The notes: generated from the sequence alone by a model not told the origin. Positions 1 through 8,656 are shown, numbered from the stretch's first letter. The stretch is 64,000 bases of DNA from Streptomyces sp. SID486 (GCF_009865385.1 NZ_WWJT01000547.1:17508-81507), one strand, 5' to 3'. Made by a program: numbers and translations.

Positions 1-1
1 C

Positions 2-1543
2 CGCAACTGCCACAAGTCGGTGCTGCACGGTCTCGTGGTCTCCGGCGCCCGGCCCGTCCACCTCATCCCCACCCGCAACGGCTACGGTCTCGCCGGGCCC
101 CTCCCGGCGGCCGAGCTGGCGGCGGAGTCGATCGCGGCCCGGATCGCGGCGCACCCGCTCGCCGAGGGTGCCGTCTCCCAGGACGCCCAGTACGCGGTGC
201 TCACCAACTCCACCTATGACGGCCTGAGTTACGATGCCGTACCCACCGCGCGGGCGCTCGCTGCCAGTACGCCGCGGGTGCACTTCGACGAGGCGTGGTT
301 CGCCTACGCCCGCTTCCATCCGCTGTACGCGGGCCGGTACGGCATGTCCGTGGACGCCGCCGCCCTCCCCGGCCCGGACCGGCCGACGGTCTTCGCGACC
401 CAGTCCACGCACAAGCTGCTGGCCGCGCTGTCGCAGTCGGCGATGGTGCACGTGCGGCCCGCTCCGCGGGCCCCGGTGGAGCACGACCGGTTCAACGAGG
501 CCCTGATGATGCACGGCACCACGTCCCCCCTGTACCCGATGATCGCCTCGCTGGACGTGGCGACGGCGATGATGGACGGCCCGCAGGGCGAGTGGCTGCT
601 GGACGAGGCGGTGACCGAGGCGATCCGCTTCCGGCAGGAGATGGTGCGGCTGGGACGGCGGATGGCGAGCGCCGGGGACCGGCCACCGTGGTTCTTCGGC
701 GTCTGGCAGCCGGAGGAGGTCACCGACCCGGCGACGGGCGCGCGCCTGCCCTTCGACGAGGCGCCGGCCCGGCTGCTCGGCACGGAGCAGTCCTGCTGGC
801 TGCTGGAGCCGGACGCCGCCTGGCACGGTTTCCCCGGGCTGACCGAGGGCCACTGCATGCTGGACCCGGTCAAGGTCACCCTGACCTGCCCCGGGATCAC
901 CGCCACCGGGGAGATGGCGGACGAGGGCATCCCGGCGCGCGTCCTGACGGCGTACCTCGCCACCCGCAACATCGTGGTCGAGAAGACGGACACCTACACC
1001 ACGCTGATCCTCTTCTCCATGGGCATCACCAAGGGCAAGTGGGGGACGCTGCTGGACGCCCTGATGGACTTCAAGGCCCTGTACGACGCGGACGCCCCGC
1101 TCGGCCGCGTCCTGCCCGGGGCGGTGGCCGCGCACCCCCGCCGCTACGCCGGCCTGACCCTGCGCGGACTGTGCCGGCAGATGCACGACCAACTGCGTTC
1201 CGTACGCCTGGTGGAGCTGCTGGACACGGCCTTCCAGCAGCTTCCGGAGCCGGTCTTCCCGCCGCAGCACTGCTATCAGCGGCTGGTGCGCGGCGGCACG
1301 GAACGGGTCCGTGTCGCCGACGCGGCGGACCGGGTGGCGGCGGCGATGGTCACGGTCACCCCGCCCGGCATCCCGGTCCTCATGCCGGGCGAGTCCACCG
1401 GCGCGCCGGACGGCCCCCTCCTGCGGTACCTCACCGCGCTGGAGACCTTCGACCGCCGCTTCCCCGGCTTCCGCAGCGAGACCCACGGCGTGACGATCGA
1501 CGAGGACAGCGGGGACTACGAGATCGAGTGCCTGCGCGGCTGA
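2..1543 (+). CDS. Orn/Lys/Arg decarboxylase family, 5' end missing
   Basis: PLP-dependent basic amino acid decarboxylase (fold type I), expected to make cadaverine, putrescine or agmatine. The frame is already open at base 2, so the N-terminus lies outside the window. Family landmarks are RNCHKS at the left edge, the pyridine-binding Asp region DEAWFAYARFH, and the Schiff-base lysine in QSTHKLLAALSQ, about residue 132 counted from the codon at base 20. The C-terminal decarboxylase domain is complete to the TGA at 1541-1543. Substrate choice among lysine, ornithine and arginine cannot be read from the sequence. It converges on the KAP NTPase gene. Family call is firm; substrate is open. Confidence 0.88.
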   Translation, partial: RNCHKSVLHGLVVSGARPVHLIPTRNGYGLAGPLPAAELAAESIAARIAAHPLAEGAVSQDAQYAVLTNSTYDGLSYDAVPTARALAASTPRVHFDEAWFAYARFHPLYAGRYGMSVDAAALPGPDRPTVFATQSTHKLLAALSQSAMVHVRPAPRAPVEHDRFNEALMMHGTTSPLYPMIASLDVATAMMDGPQGEWLLDEAVTEAIRFRQEMVRLGRRMASAGDRPPWFFGVWQPEEVTDPATGARLPFDEAPARLLGTEQSCWLLEPDAAWHGFPGLTEGHCMLDPVKVTLTCPGITATGEMADEGIPARVLTAYLATRNIVVEKTDTYTTLILFSMGITKGKWGTLLDALMDFKALYDADAPLGRVLPGAVAAHPRRYAGLTLRGLCRQMHDQLRSVRLVELLDTAFQQLPEPVFPPQHCYQRLVRGGTERVRVADAADRVAAAMVTVTPPGIPVLMPGESTGAPDGPLLRYLTALETFDRRFPGFRSETHGVTIDEDSGDYEIECLRG

Positions 1544-1648
1544 CCAGACCGGTGCCCGCCGGCCCGCCGGACTCGGGACCGCCGCGGTCGCCCGGATCCA
1601 CGGGCACTGCGCCCGCCCGGATCCCGGGCGCCGCGGGTGCCGCCGGCG

Positions 1649-4411
1649 TCAGGGAGCCGGCCGCCCCGAACCGTTGCGGGGGCGGCGGGGAGGTCCCGGC
1701 CGGCGGCCGGCCGGCTCCTGCACCGGCAGACTCCAGGCCCGGCGTACCGACCGCAGAAGGGATCTCGCCGTGTACGGCGACACGGCGAGCTCCTGCCTGG
1801 CCTCCGCCAGCAGCTGCGGATCGCCGTCCGGGTGCGAACCGGCCCGCGCGCTGCGCCTGCTGAACCCTTCGGTACCGAAGATGTCCAACAGGGTCAGCGA
1901 GAAATAGGCGTAGGACGACGCCTCCAGCAGCAGCCGGGAAGTCGCCGCCTCCAGCTGCAGTCCGCCGCCGAAGAAGTCGAACTGCCGCCTGCCCTCCGCG
2001 AAGTCCGCGAGATCCCGGTGGATGGCGGACGCGTCCGTGGACCCCGACCTGAGGTGGGCCATGAGCCGCCGGAAGGACTCCAGCACGGGGCTGGCCTCCG
2101 CGGTCCATTCCTGCCGGCTCAGCAGCACGCGGAAACCCGACAGGGTCTCGTACAGTTCGTCCAGGATCAGCTTCCGGGAGATCTCCGACAGTTCCACCGC
2201 CCCGGTGTTCTTCTCGGTCTCCATGACGCGGCGGCCGTAGCGGACGAGATCCCGGGGAACACCGCCCGACAGGGCGTGCACCAGTTTCATGTAGGGCGGC
2301 GATATGCCGGGAGCCCGCTTCTGCAGGATCCTCATGGACTGGCCGAGCGTGCCGGGCTGCACGTGCACGACGTCGTCGAGCGAACTGTCGGTCGCGTCCC
2401 GGTACGGAAGACCTCTGCGCACGAACGCCGCCCCCACGTCCTCGGCCACCGAGACGAGGTAGTGGACGTGCGCGACCCCGAAGATCGCCTTGATCTCGCT
2501 CAGGAAGGCGAGCGCCTGCGCGTCGCTGCCCAGCCGGTCGAGTTCGTCGATGGCGATGATCGTGCGCTTGTCCTGCAGGGACCTGGACAGGGCGATGCTC
2601 GCCAGCACGTCCCGGAAGTCCGCCACCAGTTCGGGGAAGTTCGGCGGGACGCTCGTCACCGCCGTCGCGTGCGAACTGCCGACGGAGACGAGCTGGGACG
2701 TGCCCAGATTCAGCGTGGAGGTCGTGCTCTGCACCGTCTGGAGTCGGTACAGCTGGTTGCGGCACTGCCGGACCAGCTGGGGTTCACCCGGTCTGGGCTT
2801 CCATTCTCCGAACTTGTACAGGGCGATGCCGGTCAGCGCCGAGAGGATGCGGAGCTGGTTGTCCTCGTCGGTGACCATGGCCCGCACGGCCGGAAAGTGG
2901 CGGCAGAGGAGGACCCCGCCGGCCAGGCACAGGATCCGGACCAGCCGGAGGACCGCCTTCTTCGGCACCTCCCACGGTCCGACGGACCACTCGCCCCGGC
3001 TGTCGCCGGGGTCCGCGACCCAGTACAGGAAGAAGCAGCCCACCACGGAGAAGGTGGCGACGTCGTCCCCGAGGAACCGGCCCCAGTTGCGCGCCAGTCC
3101 GGGGTCACGGAACAGGGAGACGACCGGCAGGACCACCAGGGTCGTGCCGAGCAGGAACGCTCCCAGGTCCCAGCCGTACCTGAGGGTCCGCAGGAGGTTC
3201 CGGTTCTTCCGGGACCTCCAGATCAGCACTCCCAGCAGGGCGATGGCCACACCCGCTCCGACGTTCTCGCCGTCCCACACCGCGCCCACGAGGTCCGCCG
3301 CGTCACCGGACAGGCGGTGCGTCTGCGACGTGAGCGACTTCCCGTGCTGCTGCTCCAGGGACCGGACCGCCGCGAAGGTGCCCAGTCCGATGAGGAGCAG
3401 CGCCGGAAGGGCGTAGGAGAGCCAGGTGGCGAGACGCTTCAGCCCCGGCACCGTCCGGCGCACGGCCCGCTGCGTCGCCGTGATGCGGGTGAAGTCGGGG
3501 ACTCGGTACCCCTCGCTCTCGATGTAGCGCTCGCACAGGGCGGAGAACAGCGACAGGAGGAAGTCGTGCGGGGTGAACGTGGCCGGCGCCGCGGCGAACA
3601 CCGAGAAGTCGTTCTCGGTGACGCAGTGCTCCAGCAGCGTGGTCTTGCCCGAGCCCCTGGGCCCGCAGACGGCGATGGTCCCACCGTCCATCTGCTCCAT
3701 CTTCCGGGCGAGCTGCGCCGCTCCCGCGCTGTCGACGACGTACTGACGACTCGATGTCGTCCGGAAGCCGTCGTAGTTGTCCGGAAACAGGAGCTCGTCC
3801 GGGTCGTCGCCGAGGAGCGCGTCCAGCACGCGCTTGACCAGGGGCTGCACCCCGTTGGCGCGCAGATCCGCTTCCCAGGCGTTCCCCGCGAGACGTGCCC
3901 GCAGCGCGAGGAACGTCTGTAAGGGGGTGTGGCAGACGAAACCGCCTGCCAGCATCAGCGTGCGTCTGCTCGGCGGATTCGTGAGCATCAGCAGAATCGA
4001 CAGCGCGGTCACGGTGGCGGCCGTGTAGACGGCGACGTCGGGTCGGTTCTGCGACCACATCAGGAAGGACAGGAAGAGGAGGGCTATGGGAAATCCGGAC
4101 CTCCAGTTCCAGTCCATCTCCTGTGCGCGGTACTCCTGGCCGGCTTCGACCCGGCGCAACGCGGAAAGACGGCGGCGGAACTGCTCCAGTGTCTCCTCGC
4201 TCGGCTCCGTCGCGCGCGTGGCGTTGGACTCGGCGGCCATGGCGGAGCGGATGGCCTCGGCGTTGGCCCCCGGCCGCTTGCCCAGACGCCGGGAGATGTC
4301 CGGCTCCTCCAGGCACAGCTCCACGACCTTGCGGTAGATCTCCGCCTCGGTACGGTCTTCCCACACCACGCCGACCAGCCGCTCGTAGACCGAGCGGGTG
4401 TTCCCCACCAT
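1649..4411 (-). CDS. KAP-family P-loop NTPase, multi-pass membrane protein
   Basis: About 920 aa. A soluble N-terminal part is followed by two membrane segments near residues 106-144. Walker A (GPRGSGKTT) lies near 250-258 and Walker B (TIIAIDELDRLG) several hundred residues later. Between them lie several hydrophobic segments, for example LSYALPALLLIGLGTFAAV and LGAFLLGTTLVVLPVVSLF. Membrane helices inserted between Walker A and B are the hallmark of KAP NTPases. The start at 4411 (MVGNTRSVYERL) is preferred over the in-frame ATG at 4582 because GGGGGTGG lies just upstream and the extra 57 residues have poor protein character. KAP proteins are membrane signalling NTPases, some linked to phage defence; no specific role can be assigned here. 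Confidence 0.8.
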   Translation of the reverse strand: MVGNTRSVYERLVGVVWEDRTEAEIYRKVVELCLEEPDISRRLGKRPGANAEAIRSAMAAESNATRATEPSEETLEQFRRRLSALRRVEAGQEYRAQEMDWNWRSGFPIALLFLSFLMWSQNRPDVAVYTAATVTALSILLMLTNPPSRRTLMLAGGFVCHTPLQTFLALRARLAGNAWEADLRANGVQPLVKRVLDALLGDDPDELLFPDNYDGFRTTSSRQYVVDSAGAAQLARKMEQMDGGTIAVCGPRGSGKTTLLEHCVTENDFSVFAAAPATFTPHDFLLSLFSALCERYIESEGYRVPDFTRITATQRAVRRTVPGLKRLATWLSYALPALLLIGLGTFAAVRSLEQQHGKSLTSQTHRLSGDAADLVGAVWDGENVGAGVAIALLGVLIWRSRKNRNLLRTLRYGWDLGAFLLGTTLVVLPVVSLFRDPGLARNWGRFLGDDVATFSVVGCFFLYWVADPGDSRGEWSVGPWEVPKKAVLRLVRILCLAGGVLLCRHFPAVRAMVTDEDNQLRILSALTGIALYKFGEWKPRPGEPQLVRQCRNQLYRLQTVQSTTSTLNLGTSQLVSVGSSHATAVTSVPPNFPELVADFRDVLASIALSRSLQDKRTIIAIDELDRLGSDAQALAFLSEIKAIFGVAHVHYLVSVAEDVGAAFVRRGLPYRDATDSSLDDVVHVQPGTLGQSMRILQKRAPGISPPYMKLVHALSGGVPRDLVRYGRRVMETEKNTGAVELSEISRKLILDELYETLSGFRVLLSRQEWTAEASPVLESFRRLMAHLRSGSTDASAIHRDLADFAEGRRQFDFFGGGLQLEAATSRLLLEASSYAYFSLTLLDIFGTEGFSRRSARAGSHPDGDPQLLAEARQELAVSPYTARSLLRSVRRAWSLPVQEPAGRRPGPPRRPRNGSGRPAP

Positions 4412-4691
4412 CAGCCACCCCCAGGTGGACGACGATGATAGGGGCCACGCCGCGGACGGGACAGCCCGCCGAAACCACGCACCGACGGGCGTCCCCCTCG
4501 ACACAGTGCAGCCAGGCACGATTGTGGTCGCACCACTCCTGCACCTCTTGCCGCAACGCGCTCTTTGCTTCCTACTGCTCAAGCTTGGGCTTGCTGAGGC
4601 TTCGTCGGCAGGATCGCCGCCCCATGGCTGGGGCCGGAAAGCCGTGGACAGTCCGCGTCAGAAGGCCGTCCCTTCCAGCTCACCGAGGACT

Positions 4692-5147
4692 TCAGAGGGG
4701 CGTTTCAACGGTCCATCTTGTTCCAAAAAACCCGTTGTCCGGCTTGAGCTGAAGCGTGTTGGGTCCTGGGTTGCCATCGAGCAACCGCGGTCCATTCGCC
4801 GCACTGAGGCAAGTGAAGATGAGTGAGTCTTCCGGCCCGTTAGAACGCAGCCACCTGGTGCCCGTGTTCGGCTCGTTGGTGTTTCGTACGAGTTGAATGG
4901 TACCGGTGAACGGATTCCCGTCGAGATAGCGGTCTTCGCTGAACGAGTCCAGAAGGTCAAAGAAGCTGGTGGGGTCCAGGTCCTGCATGCACAGGAAGGT
5001 GTACTGGTTGTTGCCGAGCGCGTTCATCTCCCACCGCGTACCGGGCTCATCCTTGTCCCTCAGGGTTGTTGCAGCAGCTTCCGGGATACCGGCGAGATAG
5101 TGCTTCCCGGGAAAGTCGGCTTTGCAGCGAAGATGCACCAGCGCCAT
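4692..5147 (-). CDS. Small protein with three beta-trefoil-like repeats
   Basis: 151 aa with three internal repeats marked by a Y/L-L-x-G-x-P turn, a T-x-Q-L-like strand and a G-T-R-W closing motif: YLAGIP...GTRWEM, YLDGNPF...GTRWLR and LLDGNPG...GTRWTV. Three repeats of roughly 45-55 residues suggest a beta-trefoil such as a ricin-B-like or fascin-like fold, which usually binds ligands. No convincing signal peptide is present. The start at 5147 (MALVHLRC) is supported by AAGGGAG seven bases upstream, better than the ORF start at 5210. It shares orientation with the KAP NTPase gene, about 280 bp downstream of it. Fold is inferred from the repeat pattern; function unknown. Confidence 0.6.
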   Translation of the reverse strand: MALVHLRCKADFPGKHYLAGIPEAAATTLRDKDEPGTRWEMNALGNNQYTFLCMQDLDPTSFFDLLDSFSEDRYLDGNPFTGTIQLVRNTNEPNTGTRWLRSNGPEDSLIFTCLSAANGPRLLDGNPGPNTLQLKPDNGFFGTRWTVETPL

Positions 5148-5524
5148 GGCGAGGCTCCCTTCCCTTTGACATATTCCAGCACAGGAAGATTTATGTGGGA
5201 ACTCAAGCACATCCTCACCCGCGAGAGTTTCGCCTCAACTACCAGGTTGGCTGGTTGCCGCCAGCTGCGCAACTCCCGGCCGGCCGTCGTGCGGAGCTGC
5301 GCCAGGAGAGAGCTATTCACCCCGAAAGGCATCAATTCCCGCAAGAGCTGTGCCGCTGAGTCGCCGAGAGGACCCTGTTCCCCTCGCCCAGCCGCCGACC
5401 CCTGCGCCGCCTCCATGAGCGCGAGCACTTCCTCGCCTTCGCGCCAACTGACGGACTGGAACGAAGTCTTGGGGCCGAGGCTCAGCACCTGCGACGGCCC
5501 GGAGGCGGCCCAGGGCGGTGCCAC
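5060..5524 (-). pseudogene. Possible hypothetical gene or fragment next to the left att site
   Basis: A minus-strand frame opens with GTG at 5524. For about 110 codons it reads as plausible protein (for example SQVLSLGPKTSFQSVSWREG and AAQLLRELMPFGVNSSLL) with good third-position G/C. Its last part (below about 5200) runs over the start of the repeat-protein gene in another frame and looks non-coding. This may be a host gene that once lay downstream of glnA2 and has lost its proper end. No family recognised. Confidence 0.25.
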
Positions 5525-5528
5525 AGCG

Positions 5529-5681
5529 TGGGGCCGACGGTCCGCGACCGTCGGCCCCTGCGCCGAATCCGGAAGCCCTGCCTGACCTGCCCCTACAGCA
5601 CCGGCAGGTTCTTGCGCAGCTCGAAGGCCGTCACCTCGGACCGGTACTCGTGCCACTCCGCGCGCTTGTTGCGCAGGAAGT
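5529..5681. repeat. attL: left att repeat of the integrative element
   Basis: About 150 bp aligns in the same orientation with 22298-22454 at roughly 80-85% identity by eye. It covers the hairpin terminator, the glnA stop codon and the last 30 codons. The longest exact match is 22 bp, 5590-5611 versus 22365-22386, spanning the stop codon and final codons; this is the likely crossover core. The opposite copy abuts the integrase gene, as expected for an AICE. Confidence 0.7.
5530..5558. terminator. 13-bp stem hairpin, original glnA2-side terminator
   Basis: Perfect inverted repeat: arms 5530-5542 and 5546-5558, loop CGC. A diverged copy (22299-22327) sits at the same distance past the stop codon of intact glnA2. 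This is therefore probably the host's original glnA2 terminator, displaced when the element integrated. Confidence 0.65.
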
Positions 5682-5684
5682 GGC
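5592..5684 (-). pseudogene. Displaced 3' fragment of a glutamine synthetase gene
   Basis: Read on the minus strand this encodes about 30 residues ending EVTAFELRKNLPVL and stop, the C-terminus of GlnA2 (22366-23727). Only the tail is present: homology begins near FLRNKR and stops abruptly upstream of about 5681. It differs from intact glnA2 by scattered, mostly synonymous changes, so it is a diverged copy rather than a fresh duplication. In an integration model the bases right of the core (5612-5681) come from the element's attP and those to the left are host sequence. Confidence 0.75.
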
Positions 5685-5879
5685 GTCGACCTGGACCGAC
5701 CTCATGCGATCGTCGTCGGCGCAGCAGTGACCTGCGGTCGAGCGGTCATCGTCGGTCGTTGTTGGTTGCCAAGGGCCGCCCTCCGACGGCCCGCAGACGG
5801 CCCAGCTCGGCACTGCGGTCGCAAGGCTGGCTTCCCTGAAGACCGCCACCGAACAGGGCACATCCGCCACAATGGGCGC

Positions 5880-6194
5880 ATGACGCTGACACAGACCACG
5901 CGCAGGCGGCTATGGGCAGGCGGGGCAGCGCTTGGGGCCGTGATGGTGGCAATGGGCGCTTATTTCTTGCATGTTGGCCTGGACCAGTCCAACAAGGTCG
6001 CCGGAGTCTCAGGGCCATTTCTCGCACTGATCGGAATTGGCCTTTCATGGGTATCAACTATACAGGCCCGCTCAACACCTGGGAGCTCTCAGACTCCCAC
6101 AAGGCAATCACAAAGCAGCGGAAGCAACTCAGTCAACATTCAGTCCACTAACGATATCAACATTGGAAACAACAATAAGTTTGGCGGGCGCTAA
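5880..6194 (+). CDS. Small two-helix membrane protein with beta-rich Asn/Ile tail
   Basis: 104 aa. Two hydrophobic segments (LWAGGAALGAVMVAMGAYFL and VSGPFLALIGIGLSWVSTI) are followed by a Ser/Thr/Gln/Asn-rich tail containing SNSVNIQSTNDINIGNNNK. The start at 5880 (MTLTQTTRRRL) gives a basic N-terminus before the first helix; the ORF extends upstream to 5727 without protein-like content. The TAA overlaps the next gene's ATG by one base, so translation is probably coupled. Tails of this INIG type read as short beta strands and could be a docking surface. First gene of the A+T-rich left-arm cassette. No known family assigned. Confidence 0.65.
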   Translation: MTLTQTTRRRLWAGGAALGAVMVAMGAYFLHVGLDQSNKVAGVSGPFLALIGIGLSWVSTIQARSTPGSSQTPTRQSQSSGSNSVNIQSTNDINIGNNNKFGGR

Positions 6195-7219
6195 TGTGGC
6201 AGAGACAGAAGGCCGGAGAAAACTCAGCCCTGCTTCAAGCGAGACAGATCAACATTGGTGTGGGCGTCGAGGATGTCGAGTACATCTCCACAAAGATGGC
6301 CATGGAGGTCTTTTCGGCCCACTCCAGAGATGCCTTCCAGCTGATGGCGGAGCGAGTCGAAACGTTCGCACGTACCTACGTTGACCAGATTTTGCTCGAA
6401 TCCCCTGAAGCCATCGAGAACATCAAGGACCCAGGCGTTCAGGCAGCAATTTTGGATGCAGAGTCAGCCTACGCTAAGAGCGGAGACGACGACCTAGGCG
6501 CCCTTCTGGTCGACATTCTGACCAAGAGAACGTCGATTATGGATAGGAACGTTGCACAGCTCGCACTTTCCGAGTCTATCCATGTAGCACAAAAACTCAC
6601 AGCGCAGCAGTACTCATCAATGTCCTTGATTTTCTTGCTGCGACACGTCAAGTTCGGCGCGCCGAGCCTCAAGGTCCTGCATCAGAGGTTGCGCGAAAAT
6701 CTGGACCCAGTGGCCGCAGAGGCCACTATCACCGGAGCAGACGCACAACACCTAATTGCCACCGGGTGCGCGATCCTCCTGCCCATTTCTCAGTCTATCC
6801 CCGAAGCCATCTCCGGTACATACCCAGGATTCTTTTGCATGGGCCTGGAATCCGACAACCCTGCCGTCAGAGATTTGCCAGCCTCCTACTTCCAAACATG
6901 CATTAGGGATCCCAATAAGGTGCAGGTTGGCTGCGTAGATGAGCAAGCCCTCTCGGTATTGACGGAACAGAATGGAGCTAGCGCATCAGAGATTGAAACT
7001 CTCAAAGGTCTGCTAAAGGCAAATCCGATGAGTCACGACGACCTAATCAAGGAGCTTATAGCCGTTGCGCCAAATATGCAGTCGGTGGAAGAAAAATGGA
7101 GTAAGACGCTTTTCCCGCAGCTAAGCCTTACTTCGGTGGGCTTGGTTCTCGCCCACTCAAATCTCCTTAGGCTGACAGAGGGCAGATTCGACGCTCCCCT
7201 GGAGGTCTTCCTTTCGTAG
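6194..7219 (+). CDS. LPO_1073/Vpar_1526-like protein (tentative family)
   Basis: 341 aa, soluble. The N-terminus (QKAGENSALLQARQINIGVG) is followed by a helical region (VEYISTKMAMEVFSAHSRDA and AERVETFARTYVDQILLES). The layout of an AGENS...Q...INIG opening plus a long helical body matches what I recall of the LPO_1073/Vpar_1526 family of unknown function. Base composition is far lower in G+C than surrounding genes (32 of 60 bases in 6421-6480) and codon use is relaxed, indicating import from a lower-GC source. It is joined to the preceding gene by TAATG and ends before a strong hairpin, so the two form one unit. Function unknown; a defence or membrane-signalling role is only a guess from its place in mobile-element cargo. 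Confidence 0.65.
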   Translation: MWQRQKAGENSALLQARQINIGVGVEDVEYISTKMAMEVFSAHSRDAFQLMAERVETFARTYVDQILLESPEAIENIKDPGVQAAILDAESAYAKSGDDDLGALLVDILTKRTSIMDRNVAQLALSESIHVAQKLTAQQYSSMSLIFLLRHVKFGAPSLKVLHQRLRENLDPVAAEATITGADAQHLIATGCAILLPISQSIPEAISGTYPGFFCMGLESDNPAVRDLPASYFQTCIRDPNKVQVGCVDEQALSVLTEQNGASASEIETLKGLLKANPMSHDDLIKELIAVAPNMQSVEEKWSKTLFPQLSLTSVGLVLAHSNLLRLTEGRFDAPLEVFLS

Positions 7220-7258
7220 GAGTGACGAACAGAACCTAGGTACCAGGTCGGCTGCACA

Positions 7259-7319
7259 GCGCCGCCCAGCGTGCAGGGACCCGGACACTCTGTCCGGGTC
7301 CCTGCACGCTGGGCGGCGC
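7259..7319. terminator. 29-bp perfect stem hairpin
   Basis: Arms 7259-7287 and 7291-7319 are exactly complementary around the loop CTC. It ends the A+T-rich two-gene unit and insulates the XRE gene that follows. The inner part, GACCCGGACA and its complement around a 3-nt loop, recurs in the hairpin at 9249-9277. Confidence 0.85.
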
Positions 7320-7420
7320 ACCCTTACTTAAGGCCTTCGACAAGCAAAGCTAACTACCTGCCCAACCGACGGCTCTGTACTGTGAGTCAGGCCCCTACCG
7401 CCCGCAGGAGGCAGCACGCA

Positions 7421-8656
7421 ATGCGTGGTCTAGGAGATCATCTCAGCGTCGGTGAGCGCATCGCGTTCTACCGAAAGCGTCGCGGCTACACGCAAGAGGT
7501 ACTGGCCGGCCTAGTCGGGCGTAGCACCGACTGGTTGGCGAAGATCGAAACGGGACGCCGGAAGCCTCCCCGGATCGACATGCTCGCGGAGCTATCGCGC
7601 ATCCTGCGCGTGCCCCTCGGCGACCTGCTCGGTCAGACCATGCTCATGGAGGACGAGAAGCAGCGGGACGACGTTCCGGCCGTGCGCGATGCGCTCATGA
7701 GCCCGCGCCGGCTATCTCGTCTGCTCTTCGGCCCCGAGGCTGAGGCGCAGCTTCCTACGCCCGTGCCCGTGGCCGTGCGTGTGGAGCAGGCGTGGAACGA
7801 CTACCAGGGTGGGCGGCTCGGCAGCGTCATCGCTGCACTTCCCGCCCTCCTCCAGACTGCGCAAGAACTGGAGGAGCGAGCCGCACGGCGCGGCGAGGAC
7901 CGTAGCGACTGCTGGGCAGTGTCGGCCCGCACTCACCACCTCGCAGCAACGACCCTCGCGAAGATCGGCGAATCGGACATCTCATGGCTCGCCGCAGAGC
8001 GCGCGATGCGTGCCGCAGACGAGTCTGACAACCCGCTCGTGTTGGCGTCCGCCGCACGGTCAGGCACTCACGCCCTGCTGGCCAACGGCCGGTACGACGA
8101 TGCTTTGGAGCTGGGCAATACGGCCGCCGCATGGCTGTCGTCTCAGGTGACCGACAACGACCCTGCGGCACTGAGTTTGCTGGGGATGATCCACCTGCGG
8201 GCCGCTGTCGCAGCAGCCCGCCACCAGGACCGGCCCACCGCAACCGGACTGCTGAGTCGAGCCGAGGAACTCGCGGATGACCTCGGCTCGGATGAGAACT
8301 ACTGGCAGACCGGCTTCGGACCCACGAACGTCCTGCTTCACCGTTTGTCGGTTGAGCTGGACCTCGACAACGTGTCGTACGTGGTGGAGCACGGGCGCAT
8401 CAACGTCGACCACATGCCGCAGGAACGCAGCGTCTCGCATCGGATCGACTACGCACGCGCCCTCTCGCTCGCCGGACAGGGTGATGATGCGTTCACGGAG
8501 CTGCGTACGGCTGAGCGCACGTCGCCGCAGCTCGTACGCAACAATCCCAGGGTGCGCGAGACGCTGCGGGACCTGATCAAACAGTCTCCGGTCACTGGTG
8601 GCTCGCGTTCATCCGAAGTGTTCGTGATGGCTCAGCGGTGCAGGGCGGTGCAGTGA
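7421..8656 (+). CDS. XRE-family regulator with TPR-like C-terminal region
   Basis: 411 aa. The N-terminal helix-turn-helix (about residues 10-65) includes ERIAFYRKRRGYTQEVLAGL and RSTDWLAKIETGRRKPPRID. A long alpha-helical region follows with repeat-like helices (WLAAERAMRAADESDNPLVL, ARSGTHALLANGRYDDALEL), typical of Streptomyces XRE regulators with TPR sensor domains. ATG at 7421 has CAGGAG about ten bases upstream; the 50 upstream in-frame codons run back through the hairpin and are not coding. It overlaps the flavoprotein start by 4 bp (GTGA), so the two are co-translated. It likely regulates its own cassette. Confidence 0.8.
   Translation: MRGLGDHLSVGERIAFYRKRRGYTQEVLAGLVGRSTDWLAKIETGRRKPPRIDMLAELSRILRVPLGDLLGQTMLMEDEKQRDDVPAVRDALMSPRRLSRLLFGPEAEAQLPTPVPVAVRVEQAWNDYQGGRLGSVIAALPALLQTAQELEERAARRGEDRSDCWAVSARTHHLAATTLAKIGESDISWLAAERAMRAADESDNPLVLASAARSGTHALLANGRYDDALELGNTAAAWLSSQVTDNDPAALSLLGMIHLRAAVAAARHQDRPTATGLLSRAEELADDLGSDENYWQTGFGPTNVLLHRLSVELDLDNVSYVVEHGRINVDHMPQERSVSHRIDYARALSLAGQGDDAFTELRTAERTSPQLVRNNPRVRETLRDLIKQSPVTGGSRSSEVFVMAQRCRAVQ

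Noticed and set aside
2..5147. Decarboxylase, KAP NTPase and trefoil genes as AICE cargo
   Set aside because: They lie outside the paired att repeats. A larger composite island extending left cannot be excluded but is not shown.
5580..5700. tRNA gene at the left att site
   Set aside because: The repeat decodes as the GlnA C-terminus; no cloverleaf, anticodon arm or T-loop pattern is present in either copy.
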